A DNA stretch of 64,000 bases from Methanolacinia petrolearia DSM 11571 (GTDB taxonomy: Archaea; Halobacteriota; Methanomicrobia; Methanomicrobiales; Methanomicrobiaceae): assembly GCF_000147875.1 (NCBI RefSeq), contig NC_014507.1, forward strand, positions 1,798,001 through 1,862,000. The letters are read 5' to 3'. Made by a program: the position numbers and the translations under genes. Below, one piece after another: positions 32,339 through 40,663 of the stretch; within the stretch, counting starts at the first letter, position 1, and each line of letters starts with the position of its first letter. The notes below the pieces were generated by a model. It was not told the DNA's origin. It saw nothing but the letters and a program-made list of their open reading frames with translations, and ran no database searches.

Positions 32339-34150
32339 TCAAATCTTATACTTTTTCATATCGACGACAACCGCACCTGCAAGCGACGAGACTTCATTGA
32401 TCGCAACTCCGATCTCTTCCACCGAAGCACTGGTCTCTTCGGCAAGGGCTGCCAGCTCCTCAATTTCCCGGAAGACATCTCCGGTAAGTCCCGTGAGTTC
32501 TCTTGTGTTGTTGGAGACATTATTAGCTATCGCAGCCTGTTCGTCAATTGCATGGACAATTGTCTTTATATCCGAATTTATGGTCTCTGCATTGTTTATG
32601 ATAGTGTTGAGGCCATCGATAGTCTTGTTCACGCTCTCGACACTGTTGATAATCTCTTCATTGGCCCTGTTTATTGCAGAGGCGGTCTTTTCGCTGGATG
32701 CCTGGACATCTATTACGACCTTTTCGATATTGTCCGTTGCCGCCCGCGCTTCGCCGGCCAGGTTCTTAACTTCACCTGCAACCACTGCAAAGCCCCTTCC
32801 GTGCTCTCCCGCCCTCGCAGCTTCAATAGCTGCATTAAGCGCGAGAAGATTGATCTGCCCTGTAATATCATTAATGAGTTTGACAACACGGCCAACCGTT
32901 TTTATCTGCTCAGACAGGGAGTTGATCTCGTCTACACTGCTCTTTGCAATCTCTTCAACCGAATGCATAAGTTCGCGGGAATCATCCCCCGAGGACTGGG
33001 CGACCTTCCCTATTTCGACAACATAACCGGTTTTTTCCATAACCTCGTTTGAGGCAGCCGCTATCTCCTGGTTGGATGATGACAATCCTGTTATCTGCTG
33101 GTTGATACTGTCGATTCTTTCGTTCAGTTTTCTGGTAAGAACTGCGGAGTTTGATGCGGATTGCGCCACTTTTTCAGTCGCATCGGCCATATCACCGGCT
33201 CCCTTGTTGACTTCCATCGAATTGTCATTTATCTTTTCGACAGAACTCTTAACTTCAGATACAAGACCGGAAAACGTCTCTGCAACATTGTTAAGACTTC
33301 TCTTTATTGCTGCCATGTCACCTTCGAAGACGAGGCTTTCATCGACTCTGGCACGGAAGTTTCCATTTTCAAACTCATCGGCAATACGCCCTATCTCGGA
33401 TACCACATCGCTGGTTATCTTACCGAGGTTATTTATGCTGTTTTTCAGAACAAGGAATTCACCCTGGAAATTAGCCGAATCATCTATACGCTTACCAAAT
33501 CTGCATGATGAATATTCCTCAAGAGTTTCTACCAAATATTCAAAGGGAACTGAATATGCATCCAGAATGCTGTTTATACCTTCGGCAACATTTCTCAGGT
33601 CTCCGGAATGGTTTGAGGTCTCGACCCTCTTTTTGATATTTCCCCTTTCCACCTCTTTTGAGATATCAAGGATGTCATCGATTGCTTCCTTCATCTCCTC
33701 GTTACGGTTGAAAATGTTCATCGAGGCAGGCAGAAGACTCCCGATGACATTTATCAGGTTTCTCTCCTCCTTTAAAAACGGACCTTCGTAATCTTCGGGC
33801 ATCTTTTCCAGGTACAGGACATCCAGAAAGCCCTCAATGCCGTTCGCATCGGTAAACGTTACTCTCTGCTTCCACTGGGTTTCCCTGAAATTCGGGCTTT
33901 TGATATCATAATTCCTGTACTTAAACCTAGCAACGGTAATCTCGGGATATTGCCAGCCGGGAGGGATCAGTTCGACAACTTTTTTCAGAATATATTCCCT
34001 CTTAAGGGACGTATCGAATAAAAAATTTGAGACTCCTTTCACAAGCGCCTGCTCCTTTAAACGCTCATTATACTGATATGCAAGCAATTCCAGTCTTTCT
34101 TCTGCAGGTTCCGGAGAAGACATTAACTCTTTTAATCCTTCAAATTTCAT
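32339..34150 (-). CDS. Cytosolic methyl-accepting chemotaxis-type receptor
   Basis: 603 aa from ATG at 34148-34150, chosen because GGTG lies six bases before it. There is no membrane helix. Residues about 25-150 form a GAF/PAS-like ligand domain ([46 protein letters not shown]). A stretch of HAMP-like repeats follows ([48 protein letters not shown]). The C-terminal 270 residues are the helical signalling hairpin, with the conserved tip [19 protein letters not shown] and [16 protein letters not shown]. No che genes are in the window. It would signal to CheA through cytoplasmic arrays. Confidence 0.93.
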   Translation of the reverse strand: MKFEGLKELMSSPEPAEERLELLAYQYNERLKEQALVKGVSNFLFDTSLKREYILKKVVELIPPGWQYPEITVARFKYRNYDIKSPNFRETQWKQRVTFTDANGIEGFLDVLYLEKMPEDYEGPFLKEERNLINVIGSLLPASMNIFNRNEEMKEAIDDILDISKEVERGNIKKRVETSNHSGDLRNVAEGINSILDAYSVPFEYLVETLEEYSSCRFGKRIDDSANFQGEFLVLKNSINNLGKITSDVVSEIGRIADEFENGNFRARVDESLVFEGDMAAIKRSLNNVAETFSGLVSEVKSSVEKINDNSMEVNKGAGDMADATEKVAQSASNSAVLTRKLNERIDSINQQITGLSSSNQEIAAASNEVMEKTGYVVEIGKVAQSSGDDSRELMHSVEEIAKSSVDEINSLSEQIKTVGRVVKLINDITGQINLLALNAAIEAARAGEHGRGFAVVAGEVKNLAGEARAATDNIEKVVIDVQASSEKTASAINRANEEIINSVESVNKTIDGLNTIINNAETINSDIKTIVHAIDEQAAIANNVSNNTRELTGLTGDVFREIEELAALAEETSASVEEIGVAINEVSSLAGAVVVDMKKYKI

Positions 34151-34617
34151 TTTTAACACCAAATGCTGACATTTATAGCTCTATGGAAAATTCGCAGATA
34201 GCGGCATTTTCCAGATTTCAGTTTTATTAATAATCGTTACTAAAAATCGGATAATATAGCTGATATTACATAAATCACGGGAAATCACATCCTTTCGATT
34301 TAAATTTTCAAATATTTTTTGAATGTCAGTTCATATTTTTTAATTCTACAATTTCAAAAGTCAATTTCTAATTCATGACAGTACAAGTAGAAGTATCATT
34401 CTACCATTTAAAATCGTTACTACATATGAGTACTTATTCTATATAGCAATCAGACAATAATTAGAGAATTAATTCAATTAATAGAGTCAGTTCAATGGTA
34501 TTTAATTGATTAAATAAATATCAGTACCAAATCAACACACAGATCAAGTTGTTTCTAAAGACTTTAAGAATGTTATATATTAATATTAAACCTAATTTTT
34601 AATAACGGGATTGAAAG
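34151..34617. other. AT-rich intergenic region with a repeated 11-mer
   Basis: 467 bases without a gene, between the chemoreceptor and the divergent DHH gene. AATCGTTACTA occurs at 34232-34242 and again at 34412-34422 in the same orientation. A TATA-like TTATATAT at 34573-34580 precedes the DHH gene by about 40 bases. Nothing else is clear. Confidence 0.4.
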
Positions 34618-35613
34618 ATGCTTAAATCAAAGAAAAAAAAGAAAGAAGAAAATCAGGATAAGTTTTTAAGAGCGATAAACGACAGAAAATCTAAGATCAT
34701 TCATCTTACACATAACGACCTTGATGCAGCAGGCTGCGATGCGATCCACAGGCTAAAATACGGGGAATTATTTACAATCTGGTCCTCGATAAGCAAGTTT
34801 GAGGAAAATCTCAAAATAGTTTCAAAGCTGCCTGGGAAAGGGGACACCATAAGCATATCGGATATTGGATATCATAAAAAATCATCCGATTACCTGAAAT
34901 CTGCGAGAGAAAACGGGTGGAATATAGAATGGAGAGATCACCACCGCTGGAACGATGCGGAAAAAGAAGAGATCTCAAATCTTACGGACTATTTTAAAAT
35001 TGATACGGAAACATGCGCAACAGGGATAGTTGCCAGGGATCTCATGCCGGGCGATGAACATGCAAAAGAGATCGCCAGAGTAGTCTGCGATTATGACCTG
35101 TGGAAACATGAGGACCCCAGATCACGGATTCTCGGAGAAGTAGGAAGCAAGTGGAAAAACCTCGATATGATCAGGGACTGCTTTGTCTCGGGAAAGATCG
35201 TCAATAAAGAAATCGAAAAAATATACGAGGAAATTTCAAGGGAAAAAGCGGAAGCAATCGAAAAAAGCATTAAAAAATCCAGGATCTACGAAGGGCGGTA
35301 CAAAGTCGCATTCGCACCGATGTACGGGTACCCGAGCGAAACCGCACATGCAATAAGGGACAAAATGGACACCGATATTGAGGTGATATTTTCAGACACC
35401 GGAAAGTTCTCGATCAGATCTAAGCCGCCTGTAAGCCACCTGATCGCAAGGGAATTTGGAGGAGGAGGACACCCGCCTGCCGCCGGAGGGCAGTTCGATT
35501 ATTCAATATCAGACAGGATATCTACATTTTTATTCGGGAAAAACAGGCATTTCAAACGCCTGTCCGAGGTGGCGGAAAAATATTATGAAGACACCTCAGG
35601 CAACAACAAATGA
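34618..35613 (+). CDS. DHH-family phosphoesterase
   Basis: 331 aa. The opening is highly basic (MLKSKKKKKEE). Catalytic DHH-type motifs follow: THNDLDAAGCDA (metal-binding DxD), SISDIGYH, RDHHRWND (the DHH signature variant) and, in the DHHA1 domain, FGGGGHPPAAGGQ, the nucleotide- or nucleic-acid-binding loop. Members hydrolyse cyclic dinucleotides, nanoRNA or related phosphodiesters; which one this gene uses cannot be told. The start has GGGATTGAAAG upstream. Its 3' end overlaps the convergent gene at 35596-36384 by 18 bases. Confidence 0.88.
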   Translation: MLKSKKKKKEENQDKFLRAINDRKSKIIHLTHNDLDAAGCDAIHRLKYGELFTIWSSISKFEENLKIVSKLPGKGDTISISDIGYHKKSSDYLKSARENGWNIEWRDHHRWNDAEKEEISNLTDYFKIDTETCATGIVARDLMPGDEHAKEIARVVCDYDLWKHEDPRSRILGEVGSKWKNLDMIRDCFVSGKIVNKEIEKIYEEISREKAEAIEKSIKKSRIYEGRYKVAFAPMYGYPSETAHAIRDKMDTDIEVIFSDTGKFSIRSKPPVSHLIAREFGGGGHPPAAGGQFDYSISDRISTFLFGKNRHFKRLSEVAEKYYEDTSGNNK

Positions 35614-36384
35614 CCTTTCTTTAAGATTCTCCCAGTAATCCGCCCCGCATCCCCTGCAATAACCACCCGAAAGAACAGAATCGGGATCGAATTCGGAAAG
35701 AACTCTTTCATAATCACTCTCCCCGGGATCAACTACGGTCACGGAATCTATCTCGTATTCCGGCATTATTTCAAATAATACATCCAGTTTTTCCGGGAAC
35801 ACTGCAATATCCTGCTGGTATTCAAGAATCGAAGAGATCGTTTTCGAACCGCCCGCCGGTGAAAAGAAGAACAACTTCGGATCGGACAATTCCTCAAGCT
35901 CAATCTCAGAAAAACGGTCTGAAATAATGATATGCCCTTTTATACCGCGATCTCTCTGCTCACGCATCATCTTCCTGTACACCTCGCACAGGGCTGAGAT
36001 GAAATCCGCGTGATCGTTGAAGTAATAATCCTGTATCCCGAGGGAAGAAGGTGCGGGCAGTGCCATATAGCATCCTTTTCGTAATTTCCGGACCCTTTGG
36101 GCATCCAGCGATATATCATCCGGAACAGGATACGGTTCTGAGCAAAGACAGTCGGATTTAATTCCTCCGATCGATTCGGAGACCCTCGCCGAATAGTAAA
36201 GGCCACCCGTACACGGGATATCCACCTTTTTCTGGGCAAGGAGAGATTTTTCGAGATTATAAGAAACCAGATCGCACCGTGATCCCCTTTGTCCTGAAAT
36301 CCATTTCGCAAGGCCTTTGGAATCGGGTTCGCCCATGTATTCCGAACCAAGAGACCGGAGGACAAGATCATATCTTCTTTTCAT
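35596..36384 (-). CDS. Conserved methanogen protein of unknown function
   Basis: 262 aa from ATG at 36382-36384. I do not recognise the family. Visible segments are MKRRYDLVLRSLGSEYMGEP, WISGQRGSRCDLVSYNLEKSLL, a Cys-containing KSDCLCSEPYPVP, HIIISDRFSEIELEEL, VTVVDPGESDYERVL and a C-terminal GGYCRGCGADYW that might bind metal. It is soluble, with no signal peptide. It is divergent from metG with 42 bases between starts, and overlaps the DHH gene tail to tail. A TATA-like TATAAATAT lies just upstream of the start. Confidence 0.6.
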   Translation of the reverse strand: MKRRYDLVLRSLGSEYMGEPDSKGLAKWISGQRGSRCDLVSYNLEKSLLAQKKVDIPCTGGLYYSARVSESIGGIKSDCLCSEPYPVPDDISLDAQRVRKLRKGCYMALPAPSSLGIQDYYFNDHADFISALCEVYRKMMREQRDRGIKGHIIISDRFSEIELEELSDPKLFFFSPAGGSKTISSILEYQQDIAVFPEKLDVLFEIMPEYEIDSVTVVDPGESDYERVLSEFDPDSVLSGGYCRGCGADYWENLKERSFVVA

Positions 36385-36426
36385 GAATATCAGATATTTA
36401 TACAATTAATAGCTAAAAAATTAGGC

Positions 36427-38436
36427 ATGAATAAATCCCCCGTTCTTGTGACCTGCGGGCTTCCATATACCAACGGCCCGTGCCATATAGGTCACCTCAG
36501 AACATACGTTCCTGCCGATTTCTACGTCCGTTTCCTTCGGCATTGCGGAGAGGAAGTGGTCTTTATCTGCGGATCTGACAACCACGGAACTCCCGTCGTA
36601 ATCAGCTCCGAAGCGGAAGGGATCTCACCCCGTGAAATATGTGAGAGATATCATACTCATTTTTACGAGACTTTCAGGAAGATGGAAGTGATCTTTGACA
36701 GGTTCGGGATGACGGACGACCCCGCCAACCATAAGAGAACCAGATCGATTGTCACGGACCTGATAAATAACGGATACATATACGAAAAGACCGTCAGCCA
36801 GTGCTATTGTCCGCATTGCGAGATGTTCCTGCCGGACAGGTACGTCGAAGGCACATGCCCGCACTGCGGGGAGAAGGCAAGAGGAGACGAATGCGATCAG
36901 GGCTGCGGCAAGCACCTTGAACCCGGCGAAGTTCTGGACCCGGTCTGCAAGATCTGCGGGGAAAAGGCTGAGATGAGGGAACAGGATCACTTCTTCTTCA
37001 AACTTGGCGATTTCAATGATTTCCTGAAGGGTTTCCTCCCGGAACTGAAAGGGACGCTCAACGCGAGAAATTACGCGATGGGCTGGATAAACGAAGGTCT
37101 GCACGACTGGTGTATTACACGGACACTCGACTGGGGAGTCAAATTCCCGGGAAGAGACGATCTTGTCGTATATGTCTGGGTCGATGCACCGATCGGCTAT
37201 ATGGCGTTCACCGAGGAATGGGCGGAAAAGACCGGCGGGAACTGGGAACAGTTCTGGAAGGGAGACGCACCCATAACCCATTTCATAGGACAGGACATCA
37301 TTTATCATCACTGCATATTCTGGCCGGCGCTCCTGAAAGGTTCTGGGTATTCGACCCCTTATTCAATAGTCGCCAGCGGAATGGTGAAGATAGATGACAG
37401 AACCTTTTCGAAGAGCAGGGGCTATGTCGTCTGGACCAACGACGATTATCTCGATCTCGGCCTGTCGCCGGACTATCTCAGGTATTACCTGCTGTCCTAT
37501 ACGAGCCACACGAAAGAGCTGAATTTTTCATGGAGAGAATTCCAGGCGAGGGTAAACAACGAGCTTGTAGATACTCTCGGGAATTTCATATACAGGACGG
37601 TCCACTTCGCATCAAAGAAGCTTGGCGGAATTCCGGATATCGGTGCCGACGAGGAGATCCTTGAAGAGATAAAGAAGAGAACCGCACTTGCAGAGTCTGC
37701 CGCAAGGGAGTACGAATTCAAATCCTCTATCGAGGAGATGATGGCTCTTGCATCGTTCGGAAATACATACATCCAGACCAATGCACCGTGGAAGATGATC
37801 AAAGAGGACAGAGAAGGAGCGGAAAAAGTAATCCGCAACTGCCTCCAGATAGTAAAGGCACTTGCTCTCCTCTTCGATTCGGTAATTCCTGAAAAGGCAC
37901 AGAATATCTGGGAGCAGCTTGGTTACGTGGACAAGATTTCCGATCACAACCTATCCGAAGTAACGGACGGATTCAGCGGTACGAAGCTGAACAAACCGGA
38001 GATACTTTTTGAGAAGATCGAAGACGAAAAGATTGCCGAATACGAGTCGACCATGAATATGAGGGTCGAACAGGCAAAACAGAAAGAAAACAGAACAACG
38101 ACAACAAAGGAAGAGAAGAAGATGATATCTATTGACGAATTTGCAAATGTAGAGATGAAGACGGCAAAGATTCTCGAAGCTGAAAAGATCGAAGGATCGG
38201 ATAAACTCCTGAAGATCCAGGTCGACCTCGGCGATGAAAAGAGACAGATCGTATCTGGTATTGCCAAATTTTACAACCCGGAGGAGCTCATAGGTACCGA
38301 TGTCATCGTCGTTACAAACCTGAAGCCCGCAAAATTGTTCGGTGTCGAGTCGCAGGGCATGATCCTTGCGGCAGGCGACGAGGCATCGCTTTTAACACCG
38401 AAACGCGATGTCTCTCCAGGGACGAAAGTTCTCTAA
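36427..38436 (+). CDS. metG: Methionyl-tRNA synthetase with C-terminal tRNA-binding domain
   Basis: 669 aa. Class I signatures are the HIGH motif in GPCHIGHLR and the KMSKS variant in RTFSKSRGY. A double zinc knuckle lies between (CPHCEMFLPDRY; CPHCGEKARGDECDQGCGKHL; CKICGEKAE). A highly charged linker (EQAKQKENRTTTTKEEKK, near residue 545) leads to an OB-fold tRNA-binding domain (EFANVEMKTAKILEAEKIEGSDKLL; QIVSGIAKFYNPEELIG; KLFGVESQGMILAA). In many archaea the OB domain is separate; here it is fused. Charges tRNA-Met. Confidence 0.97.
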   Translation: MNKSPVLVTCGLPYTNGPCHIGHLRTYVPADFYVRFLRHCGEEVVFICGSDNHGTPVVISSEAEGISPREICERYHTHFYETFRKMEVIFDRFGMTDDPANHKRTRSIVTDLINNGYIYEKTVSQCYCPHCEMFLPDRYVEGTCPHCGEKARGDECDQGCGKHLEPGEVLDPVCKICGEKAEMREQDHFFFKLGDFNDFLKGFLPELKGTLNARNYAMGWINEGLHDWCITRTLDWGVKFPGRDDLVVYVWVDAPIGYMAFTEEWAEKTGGNWEQFWKGDAPITHFIGQDIIYHHCIFWPALLKGSGYSTPYSIVASGMVKIDDRTFSKSRGYVVWTNDDYLDLGLSPDYLRYYLLSYTSHTKELNFSWREFQARVNNELVDTLGNFIYRTVHFASKKLGGIPDIGADEEILEEIKKRTALAESAAREYEFKSSIEEMMALASFGNTYIQTNAPWKMIKEDREGAEKVIRNCLQIVKALALLFDSVIPEKAQNIWEQLGYVDKISDHNLSEVTDGFSGTKLNKPEILFEKIEDEKIAEYESTMNMRVEQAKQKENRTTTTKEEKKMISIDEFANVEMKTAKILEAEKIEGSDKLLKIQVDLGDEKRQIVSGIAKFYNPEELIGTDVIVVTNLKPAKLFGVESQGMILAAGDEASLLTPKRDVSPGTKVL

Positions 38437-38878
38437 GAACTACTATTCTCTTATTTTTAGATTTAAACGGGCATAAGCCCCTGCGGGGCAGCCCTATGCT
38501 AAATTCGCTACGCGAATTTGCGCAACGGTGATAACCCGGCCTGGACTCTACCCGTTCGAAAGAATACATTTCATGAAACGAACCGGTGACCGAAGGTCGC
38601 CCTAGGTTTCGGAAGGGCGAAGCCCTTCGGTTGCCTCGGCCGCGAGAAGAACAATCCCAAAAATGGAGGTTGTCCCGGGTTTCGAAAGGGAGACAGCCCT
38701 CCGGTTGCCTCAGACGGGAAAATGGAGCCGGAGGGATGCTTGTCCATCCCGAAGGTGACCTATCGCCACAGAGGGGGTGGGTCGCAGGGAGGGGGAAACT
38801 TCCCCCTCCCTTAACCATGAATAATTCAACAAATCTAAGATCTTTCACAGCCCTTCAAAAAAATCATAAAAAAAACAA
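38437..38878. other. GC-rich non-coding block downstream of metG
   Basis: 442 bases. The first third holds hairpins (GCCCCTGCGGGGC around 38476-38488 and AATTCGC/GCGAATT around 38502-38519). A fragment resembling the palindromic repeats (CGTTCGAAAGAATACATTTC at 38552-38571) follows. A tandem imperfect duplication sits at 38605-38650 and 38678-38720. No frame looks coding. It could be a relic element or a structured RNA. Confidence 0.45.
38605..38720. repeat. Imperfect tandem duplication in GC-rich block
   Basis: Two units begin GGTTTCGGAAGGGCGAAGCC (38605) and GGTTTCGAAAGGGAGACAGC (38678). Both continue as CCT-x-CGGTTGCCTC-x-G and have an internal hairpin pairing AAGGG with CCCTT or AGGG with CCCT. 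Spacing is 73 bases. Confidence 0.55.
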
Positions 38879-38953
38879 CGGGCCTGGAGGGATTCGAACC
38901 CCCGACATCCGGGTTAGAAGCCCGGCGCTATGTCCAGGCTAAGCCACAGGCCC
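38879..38953 (-). tRNA. tRNA-Arg (TCT)
   Basis: Minus-strand cloverleaf: acceptor GGGCCTG/CAGGCCC, D arm beginning GCTTAGCC, anticodon stem CCGGG/CCCGG with loop CTTCTAA (anticodon TCT), and T arm GGGGG-TTCGAAT-CCCTC. The discriminator base is G and CCA is not encoded. A TATA-like TATAATATAA lies about 20-30 bases upstream on the minus strand. Confidence 0.95.
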
Positions 38954-39019
38954 AAACAAAAGATTACCTTATATTATACGCCTGTTCAGGTTAATTAATC
39001 TTTTTTTTTCAAAAAAAAT

Positions 39020-39412
39020 TTAGCCGGCATGGAAGACTGCCGACGGGAGAATGTCAACGACAGTCGGTTTGGCCCAGTACCTTCCGTCAACACCCTTCGC
39101 AATAGTGTTGTCAACATATTTTACCTGAATTCTGGCCGACATTCTCTCCTTTTCCTCGTAATAATAGGGATTGATATATTCGACCATTCTCTTCATGTTT
39201 ATCGTTATAGAGAGAACCTCGACGATAATCCCGGGATCGCCCGAGCACACATCATCGAGATCGATATGCGTCATGAACACATGATCGCCGGGGAGAACAT
39301 CAGTGAGAGTGATAATGTTATGGGCGCTCTGGAGTTCAAGAGTCCTCGGTTTTCCCTTCTTTAATTCCGCTATTACATTCGGGGAAATACCGGTAATTGC
39401 TGCAATCTTCAT
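39020..39412 (-). CDS. DUF473 family protein
   Basis: 130 aa from ATG at 39410-39412, with GGTGG five bases before; a reading from 39427 starts inside the preceding gene. MKIAAITGISPNVIAELKKGKPRTLEL, HNIITLTDVLPGDHVFMTHIDLDDVCSGDPGIIVEVLSI and SARIQVKYVDNTIAKGVDG fit DUF473, a small methanogen family of unknown function. It lies 11 bases after the PAC2 gene at 39424-40149 and is probably co-transcribed with it. Confidence 0.85.
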   Translation of the reverse strand: MKIAAITGISPNVIAELKKGKPRTLELQSAHNIITLTDVLPGDHVFMTHIDLDDVCSGDPGIIVEVLSITINMKRMVEYINPYYYEEKERMSARIQVKYVDNTIAKGVDGRYWAKPTVVDILPSAVFHAG

Positions 39413-39423
39413 TCCTGCCACCC

Positions 39424-40149
39424 TCAACCGTACATTGGCAGGTGCTCTTTCTTAGGTACCTGCTGCTGCTCTTCCGTTTTCTGCACCTGTTCCGCCATCT
39501 TCTGCATGGTTGCCTCGATCTCTTCGGCCTGCTCCATCAGCGGTTTGACATCGACATTCAACTCCTCATATACCTTGTTAAGCACCTCAAGGACTGAAAC
39601 TGCCGAACGTGGGTCCGGGGTGTTTACAGTTTCCCCGAGGAATCCAATACAGGGGATCTCAAGGGCCTTGCAATCCGAGAGTATGCTTCCGGGAACGCCG
39701 GAGATACTTCCCATCGAAAGGATCTCAGTGTGGTCCTTTATTTTTTCGAGCAGACCCTGTTCGGTCGCGACACCGAACACTCTCTTTTCCAGGGTATTGG
39801 TCACAATTCCGGCAATGACATTGATCTCCCCGACATCGTAGTCCTTCAGCCACTGGATAATCGTATTCGACAGTTCATAGCTGATTGTCGGATGAATCGG
39901 TATATCCGAAACAAATGCAAACATCGAATCCTTTTCATAAATTCTCAACGGGGCGTTTACAAGTCCGTCCATCATCATTACTATCGGCGGGAAGTACTTG
40001 CTTGTGATGCTCCCGACATATTCAAAACCTGCATTATCAACAAGATACTGCATAGAGATGCTGCCAACAAGACCGCTTCCGGGGAAACCGATAAGTGCTA
40101 TATCGTGCTTGCCTTTTGAAGGCTCAGCTTTAATTCTTATATCTTCCAT
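39424..40149 (-). CDS. PAC2-family proteasome assembly chaperone with HbYX-like C-terminus
   Basis: 241 aa. The family opening ALIGFPGSGLVGSISMQYLVD and the blocks PPIVMMMDGLVNAPLRIYE, ISYELSNTIIQWLKDYDV, GVPGSILSDCKALEIPCIGFLGET identify a PAC2 protein (PbaA/PbaB-like). The C-terminus, after a Gln/Glu-rich coiled segment (EEIEATMQKMAEQVQKTEE), ends Pro-Met-Tyr-Gly, which satisfies the hydrophobic-Tyr-X pattern used by activators and chaperones to dock into proteasome alpha-ring pockets. That distinguishes it from the paralogue at 0.7-1.5 kb. It is followed by DUF473. Confidence 0.88.
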   Translation of the reverse strand: MEDIRIKAEPSKGKHDIALIGFPGSGLVGSISMQYLVDNAGFEYVGSITSKYFPPIVMMMDGLVNAPLRIYEKDSMFAFVSDIPIHPTISYELSNTIIQWLKDYDVGEINVIAGIVTNTLEKRVFGVATEQGLLEKIKDHTEILSMGSISGVPGSILSDCKALEIPCIGFLGETVNTPDPRSAVSVLEVLNKVYEELNVDVKPLMEQAEEIEATMQKMAEQVQKTEEQQQVPKKEHLPMYG

Positions 40150-40276
40150 AAAATCCCCTAATTATCTCATTGGCGAAACAGTTTATATACATTCCCATAA
40201 TGCACAATTCAAACGGGCAGAATTCGCAAATATCGCGATCTGAATAAATTAATCCGATGAAGGACAATAATACTGC

Positions 40277-40621
40277 ATGCAGGAATACTCCATTAAAAGA
40301 GGTTTCAAAGACGGCCTCGAAGAAAGGATGAAAGACGGTCTTGAGAAATATTTCGACGCTGTCGGTACTGAAAAAGACGGACACTATGAGATAGAATTCG
40401 GATCGTTCAGCTGCCTTGAAGCATGGATCAACGAAAAAGGAAGCCTCCTGTGTGTCGACACACATTCAAGATCGGACCTATACGATTCATTCTCCGAAGA
40501 CGAGGCCGACAAGATCGTTCTCGATACGAACAGGAGATTCAGGGACTACCTGGAGTACGTCACCGGCTACAACACGAAAGAACGAAAGAAGAAAGCAACT
40601 GAAGCTGTTAAAAACAAATAA
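40277..40621 (+). CDS. Small methanogen protein (DUF5611-like)
   Basis: 114 aa. MQEYSIKRGFKDGLEERMKD, YFDAVGTEKDGHYEIEFGSF and LEAWINEKGSLLCVDTHSRSDL with a basic C-terminal tail (YNTKERKKKATEAVKN) look like a small conserved methanogen family, probably DUF5611. No catalytic motif is seen. It is divergent from the PAC2 gene with 127 bases between and convergent with leuS (42-base gap). A very A-rich stretch follows the stop. Function is unknown. Confidence 0.65.
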   Translation: MQEYSIKRGFKDGLEERMKDGLEKYFDAVGTEKDGHYEIEFGSFSCLEAWINEKGSLLCVDTHSRSDLYDSFSEDEADKIVLDTNRRFRDYLEYVTGYNTKERKKKATEAVKNK

Positions 40622-40663
40622 TCAATAATTTTTGTTCAAATTAATAAAATAAAAAAATTAAAT

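Noticed and set aside
38437-38953. CRISPR-like array in the repeats after metG
   Set aside because: Only two imperfect units, no regular spacers and no cas genes in the window.
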